The position numbers and the translations under genes are program-made. 64,000 bases of DNA from SIG307 sp964609025 (GTDB lineage: Bacteria; Bacillota; Clostridia; Lachnospirales; Lachnospiraceae), in the NCBI GenBank assembly GCA_964609025.1, contig CAZSQM010000007.1, positions 1 to 64,000 of the forward strand, in the 5' to 3' direction. The first letter of the stretch is position 1. Each line of letters begins with the position of its first letter. This document shows, in pieces, positions 51,939 through 59,618 of this stretch. Below the pieces are notes generated by a model that saw nothing but the letters and a program-made list of their open reading frames with translations, searched no databases and was not told the DNA's origin.

Positions 51939-54038
51939 CTATTCTCCGTCCGCCTCATCCTCTGCCGCTTCCGCAACGATATCCCCAATCGCCCGCAGAA
52001 TGTCCCGCACCATCACCGACGCACAGCCAAGCTCTTCCGCTGCCCTGTCTCCCGCCGCTCCGTGCAGCCATACTCCCGCTGCCGCGGCGGGAAACGGGTC
52101 TTTCCCTGCCGCCATAAGCGCCGCAATCACCCCGCACAAAGCGTCGCCGCTGCCACCGGTCGCCATTCCGTTATTGCCGGTCGTATTGATAAAAAGTTCG
52201 TCTTTCGACGCTACCAGAGTTACCGCGTCCTTTATCACAAACACAAGCTTACTTTCCCTCGAAAGCTGCTCTGCTTCTTTTCGTATTCCTTTTGCAAGCT
52301 CCCATACCGGTGTCGCCGTCAGCCTGGAAAGCTCTCCCAAGTGGGGCGTAAGCACCGCGCCCTCCGGCAGCCACCTCTCCAGAAAGCTTCTTCGCTCCTC
52401 TTTCGTTTTACAGGCTTCGCTATCCATCTTTCTTGAAAGCAGATTCAACGCGTCTGCGTCCCATACGGACGGCGGCATCTTTCCTTTCTGCCTCTCCCGC
52501 AAAGCGCCGCCCAGGGCGTTCACCAGTTCCTCCGCCCTATCCCCACAGCCGAGCCCCGGTCCGATTACCAGTGCATCCGCAAACTCCACAAGTTCTTTCG
52601 CAAACAAAGAAAGATCCGTGTCATCCTCATACACTGCAAGCATGGCCTCCGGTAACTTTGTCTGTAAAATCTCCCGGTTGCATTCCGGCGTCGCAATCTT
52701 TACAAGCCCCGCACCCATACGATATGCCGCATAAGCGGCAAAATAGGCTGCCCCCGCCATAGCTCTGCTGCCGGCTGCAACCACAACCTTTCCAAAGGTT
52801 CCTTTATTGGAATATGCCGGGCGAACCGGTAATAACCTGTCGATTTCCTCCGGCACGAAAGAAAAGCCGCACCGGTTTTCCCACAAAAACGACTTTGGAA
52901 ATCCGATGTCCGCAACCGTTAATTTCCCTGTATATTCCCTGCCCGGGTACAAAAGCTGCCCGCATTTTGCCGCGCCGAAGGTAACCGTTTCCGTCGCCCG
53001 CAACGCCATGCCGCAAACCGCTCCGGTATCCGCGGAAATTCCGGAAGCAATATCTACCGCTATTACAATATGCCGTTCCGCGTTGATTTGCTCTAAAAGC
53101 TTGGCATACGCCCCTTCCACGGTTCTTGACAGCCCGATGCCGAACAAAGCATCTACAAGAATGTCAAACGCTTTCGTTTCCTGTATTCCGCAAACCGGAA
53201 CTCCGAACGCCCGCGCCGTTTTAAGCTGCTGCAAAAACTCCGGCGTGCCGGGCGTCTGCTGCTGTGAAACCGCTTCCCGGTACAGCTCGGCATCCTTTAA
53301 TAAAATCGTAACCGAAACGCCCGCTTCCTTTAACAGCCGTGCCACGGCAAGCCCGTCGCCGCCGTTATTTCCCGTGCCGCACAGTACGCCGACCCGGCTC
53401 TGTTTTGTCACATAGTTCATAACGCACCCGGTTACCGCGAGTGCCGCACGCTCCATTAACACCATTGACGGAATTCCGGCTTCTTCGATGGTCTTGTGGT
53501 CCGTTTCCTTCATGCCCGCGGCGGAAAGTACCGGACGCATGGCAGAGTCTTCTCCCGCTGCGGCACACTCTCTCGGGCAAAATCCGTTCGCCGAAGGAAC
53601 GCGCTTGCCCGACGTCAACTCCTCTGTCTGCAAAAATGCCGTTCGGGGCTCTCCCTGTTCCGAAGAATTTCCCGTTCTTCCGCTCTCACAAACCGCATAG
53701 GCCTGTGCATAGTCCGCCGTATCCGTAATCGAAACCTGAATTTTGCAAACGCCCTGGTCCTCCGCCTTCTGCCTTGCCTTCCCGTGTAAAACCACATAAG
53801 GCAGCCCGGACGGCCTGCGAAGCACTTCGATTTCAATGGGTGCAAGTCCCGCAAAGCCACAGCCGAGCGCCTTTGCCACCGCTTCCTTCGCCGCAAAATT
53901 CCCCGCTGCGCGGGCGGGACGCGCTGCAATCAAATCCCGTTCTTTTTCCGTATAAACGCGTTCCAAAAAAGCAGAACGCTCAATTGCCCTCCGTACTCTG
54001 GAAACCTCAATCAAATCCGTCCCGACTCCGGTTATCAT
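51939..54038 (-). CDS. Fusion of holo-ACP synthase with bifunctional NAD(P)H-hydrate repair enzyme
   Basis: 699 aa with three activities in one chain. Residues 1-118 are AcpS, which moves phosphopantetheine from CoA to the acyl carrier protein (D8 in GTDLIEV, E52 in FAAKEAVAKALG). A linker follows to about 165. Residues about 168-390 are NAD(P)HX epimerase (GTGNNGGDGLAVAR, 221-234) and about 398-690 are ADP-dependent NAD(P)HX dehydratase (NKGTFGKV; VIGPGLGCG; TGGSGDAL). The AcpS motif usually ending SH reads SITD here (D106). The frame is continuous. acpS and nnr are usually separate neighbours. Confidence 0.92.
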   Translation of the reverse strand: MITGVGTDLIEVSRVRRAIERSAFLERVYTEKERDLIAARPARAAGNFAAKEAVAKALGCGFAGLAPIEIEVLRRPSGLPYVVLHGKARQKAEDQGVCKIQVSITDTADYAQAYAVCESGRTGNSSEQGEPRTAFLQTEELTSGKRVPSANGFCPRECAAAGEDSAMRPVLSAAGMKETDHKTIEEAGIPSMVLMERAALAVTGCVMNYVTKQSRVGVLCGTGNNGGDGLAVARLLKEAGVSVTILLKDAELYREAVSQQQTPGTPEFLQQLKTARAFGVPVCGIQETKAFDILVDALFGIGLSRTVEGAYAKLLEQINAERHIVIAVDIASGISADTGAVCGMALRATETVTFGAAKCGQLLYPGREYTGKLTVADIGFPKSFLWENRCGFSFVPEEIDRLLPVRPAYSNKGTFGKVVVAAGSRAMAGAAYFAAYAAYRMGAGLVKIATPECNREILQTKLPEAMLAVYEDDTDLSLFAKELVEFADALVIGPGLGCGDRAEELVNALGGALRERQKGKMPPSVWDADALNLLSRKMDSEACKTKEERRSFLERWLPEGAVLTPHLGELSRLTATPVWELAKGIRKEAEQLSRESKLVFVIKDAVTLVASKDELFINTTGNNGMATGGSGDALCGVIAALMAAGKDPFPAAAAGVWLHGAAGDRAAEELGCASVMVRDILRAIGDIVAEAAEDEADGE

Positions 54039-54048
54039 AGTAATCTCC

Positions 54049-54750
54049 TTATTCCTTGGCTGCCGCGCTCTCTTTCTGCGCTTCTGCGGCTATCTGCCGC
54101 GCCGTTTCGTCCCCCTGCCGCTTCTCCTGCGCCGCACGGATATTGTAAGACAGGCGCATCAGGCTTTCGGTCAGATGGACATTCTCCACTACAACATCTT
54201 TGGGCAGTCTAAGCTCCGTCGGTGCAAAATTCCAGATTGCCTTTACTCCCCAGGACACCACATCATTTGCCACCTGCACTGCCTGTTCCTTCGGAATTGT
54301 AAGTGCCGCGATATCCGGCTTCTGTTTCAGCACATAGTCCTTTAACTCGCTCATCGCGCGAATCTTCACACCGCCGATTTCTTTTCCGATTAACTCCGGC
54401 TTAATATCAAAAACTGCCTTTATTGCAAAACCACGGCGCGCAAAATCACTGTAATTTGCGATTGCCTGTCCTAAATTACCCGCACCGATAATCACTACCT
54501 CATGTTCCTGATCCAGTCCGAGGATCTTACCGATTTCCGTATATAAATATTCTACGTTATAACCATACCCCTGCTGGCCGAACCCGCCGAAATTATTTAA
54601 ATCCTGGCGAATCTGGGAGGCCGTCACGTTCATTCTCTCGCTTAATTCCTTGGATGAAATCCGAACCACTTCCTTTTTCCGCAATTCACCCAAGTATCTG
54701 TAATACCGCGGCAAACGCTTAATTACCGCTGTCGAAATCACCTTTTGCAT
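54049..54750 (-). CDS. rex: Redox-sensing repressor Rex
   Basis: Senses the NADH/NAD+ ratio and represses fermentation and respiration genes when NADH is low. 233 aa. A winged-helix domain (1-75; ISSKELSERMNVTASQIRQDLNNFG), a Rossmann domain with GAGNLGQAI and a C-terminal domain-swap helix. A 25-residue Ala/Glu/Lys tail is extra. The start at 54750 has AGGAGG seven bases upstream; a longer reading is not needed. A perfect promoter lies just upstream. Confidence 0.95.
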   Translation of the reverse strand: MQKVISTAVIKRLPRYYRYLGELRKKEVVRISSKELSERMNVTASQIRQDLNNFGGFGQQGYGYNVEYLYTEIGKILGLDQEHEVVIIGAGNLGQAIANYSDFARRGFAIKAVFDIKPELIGKEIGGVKIRAMSELKDYVLKQKPDIAALTIPKEQAVQVANDVVSWGVKAIWNFAPTELRLPKDVVVENVHLTESLMRLSYNIRAAQEKRQGDETARQIAAEAQKESAAAKE

Positions 54751-54790
54751 ACCTTTTCCTCCTTCACAAAGCATAGATACCGATAAAAAT

Positions 54791-54819
54791 ATTATATTGC
54801 AATGATATATTTTTGTCAA
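54791..54819 (-). promoter_or_regulatory. Promoter of rex and probably the downstream genes
   Basis: Minus strand TTGACA (54814-54819), a 17-base spacer and TATAAT (54791-54796), consensus at every position. The genes from rex to the CorC-type gene follow with short gaps. Confidence 0.9.
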
Positions 54820-54843
54820 TTCGATGCTTTGACTCCTCTCCCC

Positions 54844-55764
54844 CTACTCCACTCTTTTGATTTCTACCTTTTCCGCCAGACGTTCCACTTCCTCCTTCGT
54901 TGCCAGACCTGCCGAAAACGCGCTGGCGCTGCCCGCTGCGATTCCGGTTCGGAAAGCGCTTTCGGCACTGTTTTTTCCTTCATGGGCTGCCAAAAAGCCT
55001 GCTACCATAGAATCACCCGCGCCGACGGAATTGACTACCTCTCCCTTCGGTGCTTCGCCAAACCACACGCTTCCGTCCGCCGCCGCAAGTACGGCGCCCT
55101 CCCCCGCCATGGAAACGAGAACATTTGCCGCTCCCTCTTCCCGTAGTTTTTTGGCATACGGCAGTACCTCTTCCTTCGTTGTAAGAGTCACGCCGTACAA
55201 TTCGCCCAGCTCGTGATGATTCGGTTTGACCAGGAACGGACGGAAGCGAATCACACCGCGTAACAGTTCTCCGGTCGCGTCTACCACAATCCGCGGCGAC
55301 TTTTCTTTCATCTGCTCCATAATATCCGCATACAGGCCTTTCGGCATAGACGCCGGAACCGTACCGGCAAGCACCAACGTGTCCTTTGCCGTCAATACGC
55401 CCAGTTTTTCCAAAAGCGCCTGTAAACTTTTCTCGTCGCACTCCGGTCCCGCGGCGTTAATCTCGCCCTCGATACCGCCCCAGAGCTTCACATTGATACG
55501 GGTCATACCTGACGGCAGACTCACAAAATTTGTCCGTACTCCGGCTTCATGTACCATGCGTACCAGCTCCGCTCCGGTAAACCCTGCTACCAGACCGAAC
55601 GCCGTAGACTCCACCCCCAGATTCTTTAACATACGGGAAACCATAATTCCTTTGCCTCCCGGAATCATTTCCTCTTTCACCGAGCGGTTCACACGACCTT
55701 CCGTAAACTCCTGTAAGGTCATATTGTAATCCAACGCCGGATTCAACGTCATTGTATAAAACAT
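54844..55764 (-). CDS. 1-phosphofructokinase (PfkB family)
   Basis: 306 aa. MTLNPALDYNM, the GGKGIMVSRMLKNLG block and the C-terminal NSVGAGDSMVAGF with the catalytic Asp are typical of the 1-phosphofructokinase/tagatose-6-phosphate kinase group. It would make fructose-1,6-bisphosphate. No fructose PTS gene or regulator is next to it in this window, so the sugar route is open. I start at the ATG at 55764 with GGAGG upstream. It has its own promoter. Confidence 0.88.
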   Translation of the reverse strand: MFYTMTLNPALDYNMTLQEFTEGRVNRSVKEEMIPGGKGIMVSRMLKNLGVESTAFGLVAGFTGAELVRMVHEAGVRTNFVSLPSGMTRINVKLWGGIEGEINAAGPECDEKSLQALLEKLGVLTAKDTLVLAGTVPASMPKGLYADIMEQMKEKSPRIVVDATGELLRGVIRFRPFLVKPNHHELGELYGVTLTTKEEVLPYAKKLREEGAANVLVSMAGEGAVLAAADGSVWFGEAPKGEVVNSVGAGDSMVAGFLAAHEGKNSAESAFRTGIAAGSASAFSAGLATKEEVERLAEKVEIKRVE

Positions 55765-55815
55765 AGGCACCTCCGTGATTAACCGATATCTCCTTTTTCT
55801 TTCACCATTAGTTAT

Positions 55816-55844
55816 ATTATACTACATTCTACTATTCCCAGCAA
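55816..55844 (-). promoter_or_regulatory. Promoter of the 1-phosphofructokinase gene
   Basis: Minus strand TTGCTG (55839-55844), a 17-base spacer and TATAAT (55816-55821). Confidence 0.65.
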
Positions 55845-55927
55845 ATAAAAAACGATACCAAAACGGCTCGTTTCCAACGAAAGAACAAGCTCCGCTTTTC
55901 CACTGCACAAGCAAATACTCGATTCCT

Positions 55928-56053
55928 TCATACCCTTGAATAATATAGCTGCTTGCGGTTGACCTCGGATTGCAAATCACCTATCCGTTCACCCAACACC
56001 ATATACTTTACAGCGTAATCATTTAAATAAAAAGCATTCCCATCTCTACTCAT
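55928..56053 (-). CDS. Candidate 41-aa protein coupled to the RelE-type toxin gene
   Basis: The ATG overlaps the toxin stop (ATGAGTAG), eight bases in common, so translation could be coupled. The 41-residue product is amphipathic and helical (KYMVLGERIGDLQSEVNRKQ). No RBS of its own and no known family. It may be a chance frame or the remnant of a larger gene. Confidence 0.3.
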   Translation of the reverse strand: MSRDGNAFYLNDYAVKYMVLGERIGDLQSEVNRKQLYYSRV

Positions 56054-56393
56054 TCCAATAGTCAATCGTTTCTTGAGGCGTAGTATCAATACCAAACAGT
56101 TGCCACATAAAATCCTCTTTCTCGTGATAGAGATTGATGATACGAATATACTTCTCTTCAATACGATAAAACACATAATTTTTCACTACAAATAGGTAGC
56201 GATAATCCGTAGCAACATCAAACTTCCGTGCCACTTCCGATCCCATCTCCTCGTTATCACAAAGATTTCTTATTGTACCGGTTATTGTTTTCATTATCTC
56301 TTTCGCTTTTTCTTTTCCGTATTGCTCCGAAATCGTCTTATTCATTCCCCGCAATTTGTCAGCAGCGTCAGGAGCATATTTTATCTCTTTCAA
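56046..56393 (-). CDS. RelE/ParE-family toxin
   Basis: 115 aa. The N-terminal KEIKYAPDAADKL helix, the basic middle part and FVVKNYVFYRIEEKYIRIINLYHEKEDF near the end match the RelE/ParE fold. Members either cut mRNA on the ribosome or block gyrase; which one applies is not visible. It overlaps the antitoxin gene by four bases (ATGA), the normal arrangement. Confidence 0.85.
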   Translation of the reverse strand: MKEIKYAPDAADKLRGMNKTISEQYGKEKAKEIMKTITGTIRNLCDNEEMGSEVARKFDVATDYRYLFVVKNYVFYRIEEKYIRIINLYHEKEDFMWQLFGIDTTPQETIDYWNE

Positions 56394-56710
56394 TCAAGTA
56401 CACCCAATTCCCTTTCCAATTCATCCGCATCAACCCAGCCTTCTTCCTCTGCGCGTTCTTCTGCCCTCTTCAAATCAAGCATAAGTATTGCAATTGCCTG
56501 CTCTCTCAATGCTTCTTTACTGTTCTTTGTCACAATAAAAGGTAAGCCTTCCACATTTAGAGACTGCTGAATAAATGTATTAAACGCATCCGTCAATGTC
56601 ATACCGGTCTTGGCATAGATATCCTCAACCGCTTTCTTTATCTGCGAATTAATTCTCACCTGAAAAGTAGAATCCTTTGGTGCCATTGCAACATTCAAAT
56701 TCATATCCAT
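56390..56710 (-). CDS. RelB/DinJ-family antitoxin
   Basis: 106 aa. A ribbon-helix-helix DNA-binding N-terminus (DSTFQVRINSQIKKAVEDIYAKTGMTLTDAFNTFIQQ) and an acidic C-terminal half (KRAEERAEEEGWVDADELEREL) that wraps the toxin. Such antitoxins repress their own operon. The start at 56710 has GGAGG eight bases upstream. The direct repeat at 56757-56777 over the -35 box is the likely operator. Confidence 0.88.
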   Translation of the reverse strand: MDMNLNVAMAPKDSTFQVRINSQIKKAVEDIYAKTGMTLTDAFNTFIQQSLNVEGLPFIVTKNSKEALREQAIAILMLDLKRAEERAEEEGWVDADELERELGVLD

Positions 56711-56732
56711 GAGATACACCTCCCTTTTCTTA

Positions 56733-56777
56733 ATCATAACATAATCGCTTCGTCGCGTCAATACATTGTCAGTACAT
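56733..56777 (-). promoter_or_regulatory. Promoter and candidate operator of the RelBE-type operon
   Basis: Minus strand TTGACG (56756-56761), a 17-base spacer and TATGAT (56733-56738). A 10-bp direct repeat with one mismatch (GTCAATACAT at 56757-56766 and GTCAGTACAT at 56768-56777) covers the -35 box, as expected for autorepression. Confidence 0.65.
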
Positions 56778-56854
56778 CAACATCTGAATTTTCTTAAACT
56801 AATGTGAAATATGATTTAAATGTATTTCAAATACACGTTCCCGCACAAGTACAA

Positions 56855-57159
56855 GGGCTGTCGCCCCTCTTTCTCCTCCCACCCGTTTCCTTTTGTGACG
56901 TTTTGAAAATCACCGTGCAGGGAGTACTTTCCTTGAATTTTGTGCAGGATATTAGTTTTTCTTATTGTCCCATTCACTTATCAGCAATGCCCGGACAGGA
57001 CGTTTGGGCAAGTCGACACGCGCCACGGATGTCGCGTAATGACCGGTTGCGTGACTTTTTCAAAAACATTACGGAACAATTAGAAAGTCTACATCCGAAA
57101 CTTATGAAAAGAAAGTCCCCCCCCTGCGCGGCGGCTCGGGCGTGGCGGGTTCTTGCGCT
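56855..57159 (+). repeat. Structured palindromic element, type 2, copy A
   Basis: About 305 bp without a credible gene. Two outer degenerate terminator-like arms (GGGCTGTCGC at 56855; a GC-rich arm to about 57150) surround a core that is near-identical to copy B over 56933-57002. The core starts TGAATTTTGTGCAGGATATT, then TTTTTCTTATTGTCCC pairs with GGAACAATTAGAAAG (57073-57087). Inside, TGCCCGGAC (56988-56996) pairs with GTTTGGGCA through two G.U pairs, and ACGCGCC pairs with GTCGCGT (one mismatch). Confidence 0.65.
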
Positions 57160-57382
57160 AAATAGGTGACTTTCCAAAAATAGTCCGCTCTCAGATAACC
57201 TGTTTTTGAATTTGTCCGAAGGACCGCGTTTTTAGCTGAGTCGAAATCGCCTCTTACCGGTTCTAAGTCTCGAGGGCACTCCCGAGAGATGTTTAGAACC
57301 GGTTAGAGGAAGTTTGACGAAGCGTTGCGCTTTGAAAAAATCGGAGACCATCAGACGAAAGACCTCTCTTTCAGCTTTTCCA
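57160..57382. repeat. Palindromic spacer between copies A and B
   Basis: Bounded by GTTCTTGCGCT (57149-57159) and its reverse complement AGCGCAAGAAC (57383-57393). In the centre, a 17-bp stem with one mismatch (57250-57266 with 57293-57309, containing ACCGGTTCTAA) holds a smaller hairpin, TCTCG/CGAGA. No gene is visible. Its core is unrelated to that of copies A and B. Confidence 0.6.
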
Positions 57383-57393
57383 AGCGCAAGAAC

Positions 57394-57728
57394 GGGCTGT
57401 CGCACCTTGTATTATAACCACCCGTTTCTTAGTTGTAACTCTCAGGGGACTGACATGCAATACTCAATTTCTTTGAATTTTGTGCAGGATATTAGTTTTT
57501 CTTATTGTCCCATTCACTTATCAGCAATGCCCGGACAGGACGTCCGGGCAAGTCGACACGCGCCACGGACGGCGCGTCGGAGACGGTTGCGTCATCATTC
57601 TCATAACCATACTGGGACAATTAGAAAAACTTATACCCGGAACCCATGAAAAGAAATTGAGTATTGCATGGCAGTTCCTGAGTAAAAACAAGAAACGGGA
57701 GCCCCGCACCAAAGTGCGACAGCCCCCG
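57394..57728 (+). repeat. Structured palindromic element, type 2, copy B
   Basis: About 335 bp. A perfect 20-bp inverted repeat (57454-57473 with 57651-57670) encloses a 19-bp stem with one mismatch (57494-57512 with 57613-57631), a 9-bp perfect hairpin TGCCCGGAC/GTCCGGGCA (57528-57550) and a 7-bp hairpin ACGCGCC/GGCGCGT (57558-57577). The left outer arm (GGGCTGTCGCACC, 57394-57406) mirrors the atp operon terminator on the right. Copy B is in the same orientation as copy A. Confidence 0.7.
57684..57728 (-). terminator. Terminator of the ATP synthase operon
   Basis: Minus strand: CGGGGGCTGTCGCAC and GTGCGGGGCTCCCG form a stem with a short loop (57696-57728), then GTTTCTTGTTTTT. It doubles as the right outer arm of palindromic copy B. 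Confidence 0.85.
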
Positions 57729-57734
57729 TAAGTT

Positions 57735-58157
57735 CTACATTCTTTTCTCCGCCAGCTCGATTCGTATCAGGGAACGGCGCAATGCCAGTTCTGCCCTTGC
57801 GATATTGATGGAAGCATCCCCGCTCTTTAAACGCCGTTCTGCCCGGATTTGTGCTTCTTTCGCACGGTTTAAGTCAATCTCCTCCGGCCACTCGCACGAT
57901 TCCGCAAGAATCGTGACATGGTCCTGCATAACTTCCACAAAGCCGGAATGCAGCGCGGCCTCTTTGTCGCCGTTCTCCGCAGTTCCCTTTATCTTCAGTA
58001 TGCCCGGCACCAAAATCGCCGTCAGCGGAATGTGTCCTTTTAAAATACCCATTTCACCTTCCGTCGTCCGAAGCTCTACCATTTCCACATCGTCATCATA
58101 AAACATTCTGTCGGGAGAAATTATTTTTAAACGAAACAGTTTTCCTGCGTCTGCCAT
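57735..58157 (-). CDS. atpC: ATP synthase F1 subunit epsilon
   Basis: 140 aa. An N-terminal beta barrel (FRLKIISPDRMFYDDDVEMVELRTTEGEMGILKGHIPL) and a C-terminal helical hairpin (LNRAKEAQIRAERRLKS). It joins the central stalk to the c-ring and can inhibit ATP hydrolysis. Last gene of the atp operon, followed at once by the terminator. Confidence 0.95.
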   Translation of the reverse strand: MADAGKLFRLKIISPDRMFYDDDVEMVELRTTEGEMGILKGHIPLTAILVPGILKIKGTAENGDKEAALHSGFVEVMQDHVTILAESCEWPEEIDLNRAKEAQIRAERRLKSGDASINIARAELALRRSLIRIELAEKRM

Positions 58158-58184
58158 TGTTTCTCCTTTCCGGGCAACGCCGCC

Positions 58185-59594
58185 TTATTTTCCGTTGACT
58201 CTTTCCAGAACATCGTCAATATTGCCCGCATTTAAGAAGAAGCTCTCCGGAATATCGTCATGCTTTCCTTCCAGTATTTCCTTAAAGCCCTGAATCGTTT
58301 CGGAAATCGGCACATAACGTCCCGGAAGTCCGGTAAACTGCTCCGCAACATGGAACGGCTGGGAAAGGAAACGCTGTACCTTTCTCGCTCTTGCCACCAA
58401 AAGCTTGTCGTCCTCGGAAAGCTCGTCCATACCGAGAATTGCGATAATATCCTGCAGTTCCTTGTACTTCTGCAAAATCTCCTGTACGCCGCGGGCTACT
58501 TGGTAATGCTCCTCGCCTACGATACGCGGGTCAAGGATACGGGAGGTAGACTCTAACGGGTCTACTGCCGGATAAATACCGAGCTCTACGATAGAACGGG
58601 AAAGTACCGTCGTTGCATCAAGGTGTGCAAAGGTCGTCGCCGGTGCCGGGTCCGTTAAGTCATCCGCCGGCACGTAAACTGCCTGTACGGAAGTAATGGA
58701 ACCGTTCTTCGTTGAAGTAATACGCTCCTGAAGCGCACCCATTTCGGTCTGTAAGGTCGGCTGATAGCCTACGGCGGACGGCATACGTCCGAGCAGCGCC
58801 GACACCTCGGAGCCTGCCTGAGTGAATCGGAAAATGTTATCGATAAAGAGCAGTACGTCCTTTCCCGACTTATCACGGAAATATTCCGCCATCGTAAGAC
58901 CGGTAAGACCTACTCTCATTCTTGCTCCCGGCGGCTCGTTCATCTGTCCGAATACCATGGTGGTCTTCTCGATAACACCGGACTCAATCATTTCATAATA
59001 CAAATCGTTTCCTTCACGGGTACGCTCGCCTACGCCGGTAAATACGGAATAACCGCCGTGCTCCGTTGCGATATTGGTAATCAGCTCCTGAATCAATACG
59101 GTTTTTCCTACGCCTGCACCGCCGAACAAACCGATTTTTCCGCCCTTCTGATACGGGCAGAGAAGATCTACGACCTTAATACCGGTTTCCAGCATTTCGG
59201 TCTGTGTGGACTGTTCCTCAAACTTCGGTGCCTTTCTGTGAATCGGATAACGCTCCACTCCTTCCGGAGCAGGCTTTTCATCAATCGGATTACCGAGTAC
59301 GTTAAACATTCTTCCGAGCGTCTTTTCGCCCACCGGAACCGAAATCGGCGCTCCGGTCGCTAATGCGTCCATACCGCGTACCAGACCGTCCGTCGGTCCC
59401 ATAGCGATACAGCGCACCGTATCGTCGCCAAGGTGCTGTGCCACTTCCACTACCAGCACATCACCGTCCTGTCTGGTGATATGAATTGCCTCGTATATCT
59501 CCGGAAGGCTGCCCTCCGGAAACTTAATATCCAAAACCGCACCGATAATCTGAGTGATTTTTCCAAGTTTATTTTCTGCCAACTTTTCCTTCAC
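58185..59594 (-). CDS. atpD: ATP synthase F1 subunit beta
   Basis: Catalytic subunit, 469 aa. The P-loop GGAGVGKTVL, the catalytic Glu in VGERTREGNDLYYE and the DELSEDD motif of the C-terminal domain are intact. The first possible start is a GTG inside the AAGGAG site; a TTG 12 bases on (59582) is an alternative, so the exact N-terminus is uncertain by four residues. Confidence 0.97.
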   Translation of the reverse strand: MKEKLAENKLGKITQIIGAVLDIKFPEGSLPEIYEAIHITRQDGDVLVVEVAQHLGDDTVRCIAMGPTDGLVRGMDALATGAPISVPVGEKTLGRMFNVLGNPIDEKPAPEGVERYPIHRKAPKFEEQSTQTEMLETGIKVVDLLCPYQKGGKIGLFGGAGVGKTVLIQELITNIATEHGGYSVFTGVGERTREGNDLYYEMIESGVIEKTTMVFGQMNEPPGARMRVGLTGLTMAEYFRDKSGKDVLLFIDNIFRFTQAGSEVSALLGRMPSAVGYQPTLQTEMGALQERITSTKNGSITSVQAVYVPADDLTDPAPATTFAHLDATTVLSRSIVELGIYPAVDPLESTSRILDPRIVGEEHYQVARGVQEILQKYKELQDIIAILGMDELSEDDKLLVARARKVQRFLSQPFHVAEQFTGLPGRYVPISETIQGFKEILEGKHDDIPESFFLNAGNIDDVLERVNGK

Positions 59595-59618
59595 TCCTTT
59601 TCTTAGAATTTTATTTCA

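Noticed and set aside
55928..56176. 82-codon frame overlapping the toxin gene
   Set aside because: Its first half is an out-of-frame reading of the toxin; only the last 41 codons are listed, as a weak candidate.
56804..57649. Two plus-strand frames that share a peptide containing FVQDISFSYCPIHLSAMPGQD
   Set aside because: The shared peptide only reflects the shared DNA of copies A and B. The frames diverge where the hairpin arms diverge, and they lack RBSs.
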